A DNA stretch of 64,000 nucleotides. Origin: Lautropia sp. Its GTDB lineage: Bacteria; Pseudomonadota; Gammaproteobacteria; Burkholderiales; Burkholderiaceae_E. A model generated the notes under the pieces. It was given only the letters and a program-made list of their open reading frames with translations. It had not been told where the DNA came from and did not search any database. Shown piece after piece: positions 27,383 to 36,406 of this stretch; the first letter of the stretch is position 1, and the number at the start of each line of letters is the position of its first letter. The translations under genes were made by a program, and so were the position numbers. The stretch is taken from positions 1 to 64,000 of the forward strand of contig JAUNHU010000001.1 of assembly GCA_030523825.1 (NCBI GenBank). Reading direction: 5' to 3'.

Positions 27383-28342
27383 ATGGAACAGAAGCTAAAT
27401 CTTTCACGGAATATATCCGAGCACCTTAGATCCCATCCCCAGGAAAAATTCACAGCAAGAGAACTGGCAAACTGGTTATTTGCGACGCACCCTGCCGCGT
27501 GCCTGGCAAAAATGAAAAGAAGCGAAGCAATTAAAAACAACAGCGAGTTGATCCAACAACTTGTTGCCGAAATTGGCTCCAAATACCCCGGTTTGCAGAA
27601 ACACGACCCAGGATTGAAAACTACCGAAGGGCGGCCCAGAAAGTACTACTACACCCCCTTATCTGACCGCGCAGAGATCGAAGCGGCAGAAGCAACCGAA
27701 ACGGCAACCAAACCATCTTCTTCGGAAGCCACCCAGCCTTCGCTGAATGAGCACGCGCTTTACCCAAAGCTTGCACAGTATCTTCATAGTGAGCGGGGCC
27801 TGCATGCCATGCGAATCGATGAGAAGCGAGCATTCAATCGACGTGGCCCGAATGGGAATCGCTGGCTCTATCCGGATGTCGTTGCATTGGAAGACCTTGG
27901 TGCTGATTGGACACGGGAGGTCAGCGATTGCGTGGAAGAGCACGGCGCACAACGTACCCGTCTCTGGTCTTTTGAGGTCAAACTTCTGATCAACAGCTCC
28001 AACGTCCGCGAGTGTTTCTTTCAGACAGTATCCAACTCATCCTGGGCAAATTTCGGATATCTGGTATCTGCCGAAATTGGCGGCAAGGAAACCCTGACAG
28101 AGCTGCGCATGCTGTCAGCAGCTCATGGCATCGGTTTCATTCATCTTGACACAGACAACCCAGCAGACAGCCAGATAGTTTTACCTGCCCGTGAACGTGA
28201 CCTCATCGACTGGAATCTGGCAAATCGCATCGCTTCAGAGAACTCCGACTTTCTGAACTATATCCGTCTGGTATGGAGATTTCACCGCAATAGGGGTAGC
28301 ATGAACCCGCGAGAATGGAACCTGCACCTCGAACAGGACTGA
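27383..28342 (+). CDS. HrgA/COG2958-like protein, predicted PD-(D/E)XK nuclease
   Basis: A 319-residue protein similar to the HrgA/COG2958 group found near restriction systems. Residues 5-90 look like a winged-helix domain ('ISEHLRSHPQEKFTARELANWL'); an acidic Ala/Glu/Thr linker follows (95-122). The C-terminal part has a possible nuclease core: Asp165 in 'YPDVVALE', Glu198 and Lys200 in 'SFEVKLL', and Gln214. Codon use and base composition are clearly less GC-rich than the flanking genes. A ribosome binding site (AAGGAAG) precedes the ATG. A DNA-restriction or defence role is inferred from family context only. Confidence 0.65.
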   Translation: MEQKLNLSRNISEHLRSHPQEKFTARELANWLFATHPAACLAKMKRSEAIKNNSELIQQLVAEIGSKYPGLQKHDPGLKTTEGRPRKYYYTPLSDRAEIEAAEATETATKPSSSEATQPSLNEHALYPKLAQYLHSERGLHAMRIDEKRAFNRRGPNGNRWLYPDVVALEDLGADWTREVSDCVEEHGAQRTRLWSFEVKLLINSSNVRECFFQTVSNSSWANFGYLVSAEIGGKETLTELRMLSAAHGIGFIHLDTDNPADSQIVLPARERDLIDWNLANRIASENSDFLNYIRLVWRFHRNRGSMNPREWNLHLEQD

Positions 28343-28357
28343 CCCCACCCCTCCCTG

Positions 28358-28390
28358 TGATTAACGGATGAAACCGCACGATGGTCGGCA
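28358..28390 (+). repeat. 33-bp imperfect direct repeat, left copy
   Basis: A 33-bp sequence starting TGATTAACGGATG and containing CACGATGG, matched by the copy at 29454-29486 with 6 differences. It lies directly before the Slam-gene remnant and, with the other copy, brackets the zeta module. Confidence 0.6.
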
Positions 28391-28393
28391 TCC

Positions 28394-28438
28394 CGCCCCC
28401 AACAATTTCCGGCGGACACAGTTCCAGGTGAGTGTGGG
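28394..28438 (+). pseudogene. Leftover 3' end of a Slam-like gene
   Basis: These 45 bp match the 3' end of the Slam-like gene (27181-27225) at about 39 of 45 positions. In frame they encode 'PNNFRRTQFQVSVG' against 'PNDFRRTQLQVSVG' in the intact gene, then diverge. This is a protein-level match, so it is probably the tail of a second, slightly diverged Slam copy removed by the event that brought in the neighbouring genes. Confidence 0.7.
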
Positions 28439-28494
28439 ACACTTGATCCATAAACGGAACAGAACTCAGCAAACAGGGAACGTGACGTTTCAAT

Positions 28495-29031
28495 ATGGAC
28501 TCTGCCTCCACCCACGACAGAAAGATCATCATCCTGGCCGGCCCCAACGGAGCCGGAAAGACCACTTTTGCCCGCGCCTTTCTTCCCAGAGAGGCAGGTG
28601 TTCCTCGCTTCATCAATGCCGACCTGATCGCTGCCGGGCTCGCGCCCTTTGCGCCTGAAAGTGTTGCCATCCAGGCTGGGCGACTGATGCTCGCAGAGCT
28701 GGAACGCAGCGCCAGCCGCGGCGAGAGCTTTGCCTTTGAAACCACGCTGGCAGGGTTGAACTGGCTGCGGCACATTCGTCGATGGCGCTCGCAAGGCTAT
28801 CGCATCAGCCTTTACTTCCTGAGATTGCCAGACGCAGAGACCGCCATCGCACGTGTCGCGGAACGGGTACGCCAAGGCGGACACAACATTCCGGAAGACA
28901 CCATCCGCCGCCGTTTCGATACCGGCTGGCGCAATTTCAGCGAGCATTACTGTCATGCAGTCGACGACTGGACGGTATACGACACTTCAGGCAACATCAT
29001 CCAGACAAAGGATTGGGGAGAAAACCCATGA
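28495..29031 (+). CDS. Zeta-toxin family kinase
   Basis: A 178-residue P-loop protein of the zeta toxin/UDP-GlcNAc-kinase-like group. Walker A is GPNGAGKT (residues 16-23); then 'FINADLIAAGLAPF', 'FETTLAG' and 'RVAERVRQGGHNIPEDTIRRRF', the last a hallmark of chromosomal zeta-like proteins. Zeta toxins phosphorylate UDP-activated sugars of cell-wall synthesis, but many shorter chromosomal members are not tested. It overlaps a small downstream gene by 4 nt. The gene lies in the accessory block between the Slam-like and FecR genes. Confidence 0.85.
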   Translation: MDSASTHDRKIIILAGPNGAGKTTFARAFLPREAGVPRFINADLIAAGLAPFAPESVAIQAGRLMLAELERSASRGESFAFETTLAGLNWLRHIRRWRSQGYRISLYFLRLPDAETAIARVAERVRQGGHNIPEDTIRRRFDTGWRNFSEHYCHAVDDWTVYDTSGNIIQTKDWGENP

Positions 29032-29231
29032 ACCAGAAGGACATCTCTCAAGCCCGAAATCCGGATCAGCGTGCCTCGCTGGCAGCCATGCAGCGGGCTG
29101 CACGTATGGCCCGTGAAATCGCCATCCAGACCAACACTGCCATCATCCTTCACCAGGACGGCAAGCCGATACGCATCACTGCGGATGAATTGCGTGCGCA
29201 GCAGGATCAGGACAACACACAACAGCAGTAA
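29028..29231 (+). CDS. Small partner of the zeta kinase (candidate antitoxin)
   Basis: A 67-residue protein starting within the zeta gene's last codons (ATGA overlap). It is rich in Ala, Gln and charged residues, with a helical stretch 'SLAAMQRAARMAREIAIQTN' followed by a strand-like 'TAIILHQDGKPIRITADELR'. Small proteins of this look follow many chromosomal zeta-like kinases. The likely role is antitoxin or specificity partner, but it has no similarity to the epsilon antitoxin that I can see, and the toxin-first order is the reverse of epsilon-zeta. Confidence 0.7.
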   Translation: MNQKDISQARNPDQRASLAAMQRAARMAREIAIQTNTAIILHQDGKPIRITADELRAQQDQDNTQQQ

Positions 29232-29453
29232 TGACATCACCCCGCGAAGCCACCTGACGACACGACGGCCCGTCCTGCACGAAGGGAGCCCCCGTTGCCC
29301 ATGCCCCTTTCACCACACCTCAGAGACGGCTTTCCGCTTCCTGGCCGACAGCTTCGGCACCAAGCCCATCACCATGCAGCATCGGTCTTGAGGCACCATC
29401 CACCGAAACACCTGCCGCCCGTCTGCCGAACCAACGGCCCGTGCCCGCCCCGC

Positions 29454-29486
29454 TGATTGACGGATGGGACAACACGATGGCCGGCA
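29454..29486 (+). repeat. 33-bp imperfect direct repeat, right copy
   Basis: The second copy of the 28358-28390 sequence (27 of 33 identical). It covers the first ATG (29464) of the FecR open frame, which suggests that this ATG may not be the true start. Confidence 0.6.
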
Positions 29487-32400
29487 CGTAGCCCCCTGCC
29501 ATCGTTCTGCGCGCAGCGAGACAATAACGGCTGTCCTGACCCTGCCCTCCTGCGCAACCGTGGCTGCCCCTTCAGCATTGCAGCAATCCAGACCGGCAAC
29601 CAGTCGGCCGGAAGGCACTGGGGCCCGCAATCGTCATCGTGCCAGCTGGCGCGTGGCGGCGCACTGGCTGTTGCAGGTCGGCTTGCCGATGGCGGCCCTG
29701 AGTCTGCCTGCCGTTCACGCCTCGGCGCAAACCGCAACGCCAGAGTCTGCCGCCGGCCGGCTCATCATGGCAAGCGGAACTGTCTTGATAAAAAGCCATG
29801 ATGCCACCGACGCCAAACCGGGCAAGGCTGGCGACTGGCTGCATCCCGGGCAGCTGATAAGTACCGGCAGCGATGGCCGCGCGCAGATCCGCTTCAGTGA
29901 CGGCGCACTGGTTTCGCTGCAACCTGCCTCGAAGTTCCGTATCGACCAGTACCGTTTCAACAAGCAGGAGCAGCGCGGTTTCTACAGCCTGCTGGAAGGC
30001 ACGATACGCGCCATCTCGGGTCGCATCGGCAAGCGGGACAGCGAAGATTTTCGTCTCGATACTCCCTCTGCCACCATTGGCATCCGGGGTACGGAGTTCG
30101 TCGTACAGCAATATCAATGCGCGCCGCAATGCGCCCCGGGCCAGAAGGACGGCCTCTCGGTGGCAGTGACTCAGGGGCGCGTCTTCGTCTACAACGCAGC
30201 CGGCAACATCGAGCTGCCGGCCGGTCGCGCCACCTACGTTGCTTCGCCCAATAGCCGCCCCGTTCCCACGGCCAGCAAGCCGGTGCTCAGCACGCCTCCC
30301 ACCCGCAAGGAAAAAGCTGCAGAAAAGGCACGTGCCGAGGCAGAAAAGGCCAACGCCGAAGAAAACACGAGCAAGGAAGAATCAGCCGAATCCAGCACCG
30401 GAAATTCATCCGAAAAACAGGAAAATTCCAGCCGGAAGAATGACGGCAGCCAGGAAAACGGCAGCAATACCTCATCCTCAGGCAACTCCGGAAAATCGTC
30501 AGATAACGATGCAGCCGGAGGAAACGGTAGCAGCCAGACATCCACCGCACGCGCCCCAGCCAATGCCACGCAGGTGCAGAGGAATCCCGCCAGCGCAAAT
30601 GGTGCGGAGTACATTGAAAACCGCAGCGGCAACACGAACGGCACTTCGCGCAACCGTGCCACTGGCGACGAGACGAACTCTGCCGCGGCACAGGACAACG
30701 CAGGCCCGGGCGGTGCAAACCCCACGCCATCCAACGCCAGCCAGCCAGGCACAGCGGCTGCTGCAACAGATGGCCGCACGGGCAGCAGCAACGCATCCGC
30801 ACCGAGCGCCACGCAGAGCGGAAACAATGACCCAGCCGCTACCGGGTCGCAGAACAGCGTCAACGCGAGCAACCAGTCCAACGCAGGAGAAAACCCTGTC
30901 AGCGATGACGTGGGCAACGGCGCCGGACAAGCTCACGGCAGCCCGACCCGTACCGGCAGCACGGAAGGCACTGCCACCGCGGACGATGCACCCACGCAGC
31001 CTGCCGCCCCTGACCGCACCAACGCCAACACGGGTGATGGCGCCTCGCGCCCCGGCACACAGGAATCTGCCGGAAGTTCGTCCAACGATGGCGCCGGGCA
31101 AAATCCGCCCCTGACAGATACCCCGGGCATGAGCAGCGGCACCGAAAGCACACCAGCCGATAACGTTGCCGGCACCGTGCGCCCCGAAGCCCCTGAAGCA
31201 GGCGCCGGATCAGCCAATAACACAGACACTGGCAACACCTCACCTGCCATCCCTGCCCCAGCGCCGGGAACGGCAAGCGATACCAACGACGACCTGCATG
31301 CCAACAGCGTGACGGCCGACACCAACACCGGCGCCGGCGCCAACGCGGACACGGGTACAACGGGCACAGGCACAGGCACAGGCAATCATGGTGACTCCGG
31401 GAGCGGCATGCAGCCCGGCGCCACGTCAGGTAATCCGGGTACGGACGCAAACCCTGTCACGCCGGCCCCCGCCACTGACGGTGGCGCTGCGTCTGCCACG
31501 GACCTCGCACCGAGCGTAAACGACGGGGAGGCATCATCGGGCGCAGCCCCTGCCCCCACATCACCGGCCGCCCCTTCCGCATCCGCAGAGCCCCTGCTCA
31601 CCGACAGCGCTCCGCAACCGGACACGGGCAACACGGCCACGCCCGCTCCGTTGCCCACCGAGCAGCCCGCAGGCCCGACGACCGCGCAACCCGAGCCTTC
31701 CCCATCACCTGCAGACAACGCCCCGGCCCTCGTACCCGCGCAGCCAGCCCCGCCCATCACGCCGGTGGAGCCGGAGCTGCCCGATCCCACGCCAGCACTG
31801 CCGCTGACACCACCCGACCCGGTGGCGCCGCCAGCACAGCTGAAGCCACCTGCAACGCTTGTCACGCCTGCAGGCCCAATGCTGAAGCCCGGAGAAATGA
31901 GCGGTGGCCGCAATGTCCGCGTGTCGGTCACGCGCACCCCGTGGTACAGCACCGACTATCGCTTTCATGACCAGACACAGGCAGTGCTACTGGACGAAAA
32001 GCTGCAATTGCAGCGCCTGGGAAATTGCGGTTTCTTCTCTGCCTGCCTGCATCGTGACACGGCCGTCTACGTCGATACCGGCCATGACGGCACCGTGAGC
32101 TGGGGACGCTGGCAGGGTGGCAAGGTGCGCCTCGGCCGGATGCTGTTCGATCTGCAGGAAGCGCTGAAACAGGAAGCCTCGATTCACTACGTGGTGGGCA
32201 CGCCCACGCTGACGATGCCCACCGAAGGCAGCGCGCGCTACGAACTGGTGGGCGCCACCTCACCCACCTTCGGCAGCGGCGCACATGCACCGGGTTCGTT
32301 CACGGGTCATGGTTTCGTGCAGTTCGGTCCGGGCACCGGTACTCGGGTGGCGCTGGATGGCGAGCTGAAATTCGGTAACACCCAGCTTTACCGGATGAGT

Positions 32401-32688
32401 ACCCAGGGCGCGCAATTCGATCAGAACAACCAGCTGATCGGCACCGGCCCGAATGGCCTGCGCATGAATGGCAGCAACACCTTCAGCGGGCAGCTTCAGG
32501 TGCAGTCGCTGGGGCAGGAAGACGTGCTGAAATGCGGCGAGGGCGATTGCCGTGCAGCCGTCGATGGCGCCTTCTTCGGCGAACAGGCCGGCCGGCTGGG
32601 CTTTACCTACTCGGTGGCCAACCCGCAACACGCAAACGATACGGATACAATCAACGGCGCTGCGGTCATGGGCCGCGTCCAGCCCTGA
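29464..32688 (+). CDS. Giant FecR-domain protein with TbpB-like C-terminal barrel
   Basis: An exported 1074-residue frame. A hydrophobic signal-like segment covers residues 63-88. The FecR domain lies at about 97-260 ('GQLISTGSDGRAQIRF', 'TPSATIGIRGTEFVV'). Then comes about 500 residues of low complexity rich in Asn, Ser, Thr, Gly, Ala and Pro, starting with an Ala/Lys/Glu helix (281-300). The last 270 residues are a beta-rich domain with 'GAFFGEQAGRLGFTYSV' and 'INGAAVMGR', resembling the barrels of TbpB and haemophilin. The true start is uncertain; the first ATG lies in a repeat. It is a candidate surface protein. phoH starts 15 bp later. Confidence 0.75.
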   Translation: MGQHDGRHVAPCHRSARSETITAVLTLPSCATVAAPSALQQSRPATSRPEGTGARNRHRASWRVAAHWLLQVGLPMAALSLPAVHASAQTATPESAAGRLIMASGTVLIKSHDATDAKPGKAGDWLHPGQLISTGSDGRAQIRFSDGALVSLQPASKFRIDQYRFNKQEQRGFYSLLEGTIRAISGRIGKRDSEDFRLDTPSATIGIRGTEFVVQQYQCAPQCAPGQKDGLSVAVTQGRVFVYNAAGNIELPAGRATYVASPNSRPVPTASKPVLSTPPTRKEKAAEKARAEAEKANAEENTSKEESAESSTGNSSEKQENSSRKNDGSQENGSNTSSSGNSGKSSDNDAAGGNGSSQTSTARAPANATQVQRNPASANGAEYIENRSGNTNGTSRNRATGDETNSAAAQDNAGPGGANPTPSNASQPGTAAAATDGRTGSSNASAPSATQSGNNDPAATGSQNSVNASNQSNAGENPVSDDVGNGAGQAHGSPTRTGSTEGTATADDAPTQPAAPDRTNANTGDGASRPGTQESAGSSSNDGAGQNPPLTDTPGMSSGTESTPADNVAGTVRPEAPEAGAGSANNTDTGNTSPAIPAPAPGTASDTNDDLHANSVTADTNTGAGANADTGTTGTGTGTGNHGDSGSGMQPGATSGNPGTDANPVTPAPATDGGAASATDLAPSVNDGEASSGAAPAPTSPAAPSASAEPLLTDSAPQPDTGNTATPAPLPTEQPAGPTTAQPEPSPSPADNAPALVPAQPAPPITPVEPELPDPTPALPLTPPDPVAPPAQLKPPATLVTPAGPMLKPGEMSGGRNVRVSVTRTPWYSTDYRFHDQTQAVLLDEKLQLQRLGNCGFFSACLHRDTAVYVDTGHDGTVSWGRWQGGKVRLGRMLFDLQEALKQEASIHYVVGTPTLTMPTEGSARYELVGATSPTFGSGAHAPGSFTGHGFVQFGPGTGTRVALDGELKFGNTQLYRMSTQGAQFDQNNQLIGTGPNGLRMNGSNTFSGQLQVQSLGQEDVLKCGEGDCRAAVDGAFFGEQAGRLGFTYSVANPQHANDTDTINGAAVMGRVQP

Positions 32689-32703
32689 ATCCTGAATCCG
32701 ATT

Positions 32704-33714
<1,011 letters not shown>

Positions 33715-33873
33715 CCGGCACGTCCGGCCTCAGCCCGCATTGCACGCCACGCACGGCATCGCCCGGTGAATGCAGCCCGTTCGTGGCCGGAGCCCCGGCC
33801 CGAAACGCTGCACCACCCCAGGGCCATGCAGGTACATTCAACCCTTTCGCCTTCCCGGCAGCGAGCATAGAAC

Positions 33874-34338
33874 ATGGCAGGGCATCAGCATTCCAGCACG
33901 CAACCCCGGCTTGCCCTTCAGGTGCAGTACGACCCGGATGCCGGGGAATTGCCAGCATCCCGCCAGCAGCTGCGTCGCTGGGTGCAGGCAGCCCTGCTGC
34001 GCGATGCCGAACTGGTGTTGCGATTCGTCGGGCGCGAGGAAAGCCGCAGCCTCAACCATCAGTATCGCGGCAAGGACAAGCCCACCAACGTGCTCACCTT
34101 CGATTACGCGAACGAGCCCGTGGTGCAGGCCGACATCGTCATCTGCACGCCCGTTCTGGTGGACGAGGCCCACGAGCAGAAGAAAACCCTGCGTGACCAT
34201 CTGGCGCACCTCGTCATCCACGGCGTGCTGCACGCGCACGGCATGGATCATCTCGACGACGAGCAGGCTGCCGAGATGGAGGGCCGGGAAATCGAACTGC
34301 TGAAACGCTTTCGCATCGCCGATCCCTATCAGGACTGA
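33874..34338 (+). CDS. ybeY: Endoribonuclease YbeY
   Basis: A 154-residue zinc-dependent RNase for 16S rRNA 3'-end maturation and ribosome quality control. The metal motif HGVLHAHGMDH (His116, His120, His126) and 'GKDKPTNVLTFDY' are diagnostic. The ATG at 33874 gives the normal size. The usual next gene, corC/ybeX, is missing here: lnt follows directly. Confidence 0.96.
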   Translation: MAGHQHSSTQPRLALQVQYDPDAGELPASRQQLRRWVQAALLRDAELVLRFVGREESRSLNHQYRGKDKPTNVLTFDYANEPVVQADIVICTPVLVDEAHEQKKTLRDHLAHLVIHGVLHAHGMDHLDDEQAAEMEGREIELLKRFRIADPYQD

Positions 34339-34437
34339 CCCGGCGGAAACACCCGGCAAGCAGCTGAAAATGAGCCTGCCAGGGCGTGCCGTGTGAACAA
34401 TGTCCCCTGTCCACCATCCACCTCTCACGCTCCCTGC

Positions 34438-36066
34438 ATGACCGCAGCTCCCTCATTCCCTTCCGCATCGACGACGCCCTCCGAACAGCGCCCGCACATG
34501 CCGTGGTGGTGGATACCGCTGGCCCTGCTGCTGGGCGTCGCTCACGCCTTCAGCTTCGCCCCCTTTGGCAATGGCTGGCTGCAGCTGCTGGTGCTGGGCG
34601 CATTCATGCTGATGCTGTTTGCCGGCGTCGAACGTCGTCTGCCCGCATCCCGTCACATGCTGCTGGGCCTGCTGTTCGGCATCGGCTGGTTCAGTGCGGG
34701 CGTGGGCTGGGTCTATGTCAGCATGCACGACCACGGCGGCATGCCCGCGCCGCTTGCCGGCACCGCCGTCCTGCTGTTTGCCGGCTATCTGGGCCTTTAT
34801 CCCGCCCTGGCAGGCTCTCTCATCGGCCGGTTCAGTCATCCCCGGCAGCCAGGCTCCTTCGTGCTGGTGGCAGCCGGTTCCCTCACCCTGGGCGAGCTTG
34901 CCCGGGGCTGGGTGCTCACCGGCTTTCCGTGGCTGGGCATAGGCTATGCACAGACCGATACCCCGCTGGCCGGCTTTGCCCCGGTGGCAGGTGTCTATGC
35001 CGTCACGCTCGTCACCGTGCTGTGCGCTGTCGCCTTTGCACTGGCATGCCGTCTGCGCCAGCCCCGCTGGCTGCTCCTGCCTGCCGCGCTGCTGGCAGCG
35101 GGTGCGGGCCTGCAGCACGTCAGCTGGAGCCAGCCCACCGGCCAGCCCATCCGCGTCAGCCTGCTGCAAGGCAACGTGCCTCAGCAGCTGAAGTTCGATC
35201 CCGCTTTTGCCGCAAAGGCTCGCCAGGGCTACATGCGGATGATCGAGAATGCGCCCGCCGATCTCGTCGTGCTGCCCGAAACCGCCTGGACCCTGCCCTG
35301 GCAGCGCACCGAGATCGACCTGCAGGGACGGATGCGTCATTTCCTGAACCGGACCGGCAGCGCGGTTGCCCTCGGCATGCCCCGCGTCATCGCGCCGCCA
35401 GACACCGCCTCCGGCCAGCCGCAGACCCTGGCGTGGGCCAACAGCGTGCTGCTGCTCGATCGTGACAACATCGGCCCTGATCAGGCCCCGCCACCGGTCT
35501 ACGACAAGCACCATCTGGTGCCCTTTGGCGAATTCGTGCCGCCTGGCGCACGCTGGTTCGTCGACCTGATGAACATTCCACTGGGCGACATGGCCCGTGG
35601 CTCGACCACCCAGCCCAGCATGCCGGTGCGTGGCCAGCACATCGGGTTCAACATCTGCTACGAAGACATCTTCGGCGAAGAACTGCTGCCCGCCCTGCAC
35701 GATGCGCCCGAACGCCCCGGCGCCACCATCCTCGCCAACGTCACCAATCTCGGCTGGTTCGGCCGCTCGCACGCCCTGGACCAGCACCTGCAGATCGCCC
35801 GCATGCGCGCGCTGGAAACCGCCCGCCCGATGATCCGCGCCACCAACACCGGCACCACCGCCGTCATCGACCCTCACGGTCAGGTGCTGTCGCAACTGCC
35901 TCACCATGAGGAAGCCACGTTGCAGGCAGAGGTTCAGGGATATGACGGCCTCACGCCCTACGCACGCGCAGGTGGCAACTGGCCGGTGCTCATCATGGCA
36001 TTGCTGCTGATGCTGATCGGCTCAGGCATGCGGCAGCATCGTGCGGAAAGATACCGGCCTGCCTGA
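34438..36066 (+). CDS. lnt: Apolipoprotein N-acyltransferase
   Basis: Lnt adds the third acyl chain to the N-terminal Cys of lipoproteins in the inner membrane. About six to eight helices (residues 20-230) precede a nitrilase-like periplasmic domain with the catalytic triad Glu281 ('LPETAW'), Lys357 ('YDKHHLVPFGEF') and Cys407 ('NICYEDIF'). The last membrane helix is at about 515-530. A GTG at 34393 is an alternative start; neither has a strong ribosome binding site. Its final 28 codons lie inside the repeat that recurs at 38675. Confidence 0.95.
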   Translation: MTAAPSFPSASTTPSEQRPHMPWWWIPLALLLGVAHAFSFAPFGNGWLQLLVLGAFMLMLFAGVERRLPASRHMLLGLLFGIGWFSAGVGWVYVSMHDHGGMPAPLAGTAVLLFAGYLGLYPALAGSLIGRFSHPRQPGSFVLVAAGSLTLGELARGWVLTGFPWLGIGYAQTDTPLAGFAPVAGVYAVTLVTVLCAVAFALACRLRQPRWLLLPAALLAAGAGLQHVSWSQPTGQPIRVSLLQGNVPQQLKFDPAFAAKARQGYMRMIENAPADLVVLPETAWTLPWQRTEIDLQGRMRHFLNRTGSAVALGMPRVIAPPDTASGQPQTLAWANSVLLLDRDNIGPDQAPPPVYDKHHLVPFGEFVPPGARWFVDLMNIPLGDMARGSTTQPSMPVRGQHIGFNICYEDIFGEELLPALHDAPERPGATILANVTNLGWFGRSHALDQHLQIARMRALETARPMIRATNTGTTAVIDPHGQVLSQLPHHEEATLQAEVQGYDGLTPYARAGGNWPVLIMALLLMLIGSGMRQHRAERYRPA

Positions 36067-36093
36067 ACCGCCGGCTTCCATGCTGCCGGAATG
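35983..36093 (+). repeat. ~111-bp direct repeat, copy A (lnt 3' end)
   Basis: It spans the last 28 codons of lnt and 27 bp beyond the stop. It matches 38675-38789 at roughly 85 percent, with exact blocks of 26 and 23 bp. Copy A is coding, so it is the likely source of copy B. Confidence 0.75.
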
Positions 36094-36406
36094 CCCCGGC
36101 AGCGACGGCAATTCCGCCGCGCAAGCCGCAACCTTTCCCAACCATCTGCCACAGATACTTGCGCTGAGAGGGTAGCAGCAGGCAGATGGCACAATCCTGA
36201 TCCGTTCAGGGCTGCCCCCGCGCTCCCCCCTTCCCAGGCTCACCAAATCCCCTTATAAACCAGCGCATGTATATATAATGATTTTCATTTGCCTTATATA
36301 TCTCTCTCGTGATGCGCCATTCAGGGCGGCATGCAGCTGACCATCGGCGGAATGTGCCGGCCGGCGCAAGACGGGTTCCTTGATCTGAACGAAAGGAAAA
36401 AACAGC
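36067..36406. other. Upstream region of the TonB receptor
   Basis: 340 bp without a gene. It contains the end of repeat copy A, an inverted repeat CATCTGCC/GGCAGATG (about 36142-36188), an AT-rich promoter zone (36250-36305) with a Fur box, and a GAAAGGA ribosome binding site just before 36407. Confidence 0.45.
36274..36292 (+). promoter_or_regulatory. Fur box
   Basis: This 19-bp site matches the GATAATGATAATCATTATC consensus at 14 of 19 positions, with ATAATGAT and TCATT cores. It lies 115 bp upstream of the TonB receptor start in an AT-rich promoter region. It predicts repression by Fe-Fur. Confidence 0.7.

Noticed and set aside
30234..30917. Hydrophobic antisense frame within the FecR linker
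   Set aside because: It mirrors the low-complexity Ala/Ser/Thr linker; the hydrophobic look comes from the repeat composition.
30900..31800. Tandem repeats or CRISPR-like structure in the FecR linker
   Set aside because: The stretch is compositionally biased, with no regular unit or spacers; no CRISPR array was seen anywhere.
36142..36190. A CTGAGAGGGTA stretch resembling part of a TPP riboswitch
   Set aside because: The other conserved TPP blocks are missing, and the next gene is a Fur-box TonB receptor.
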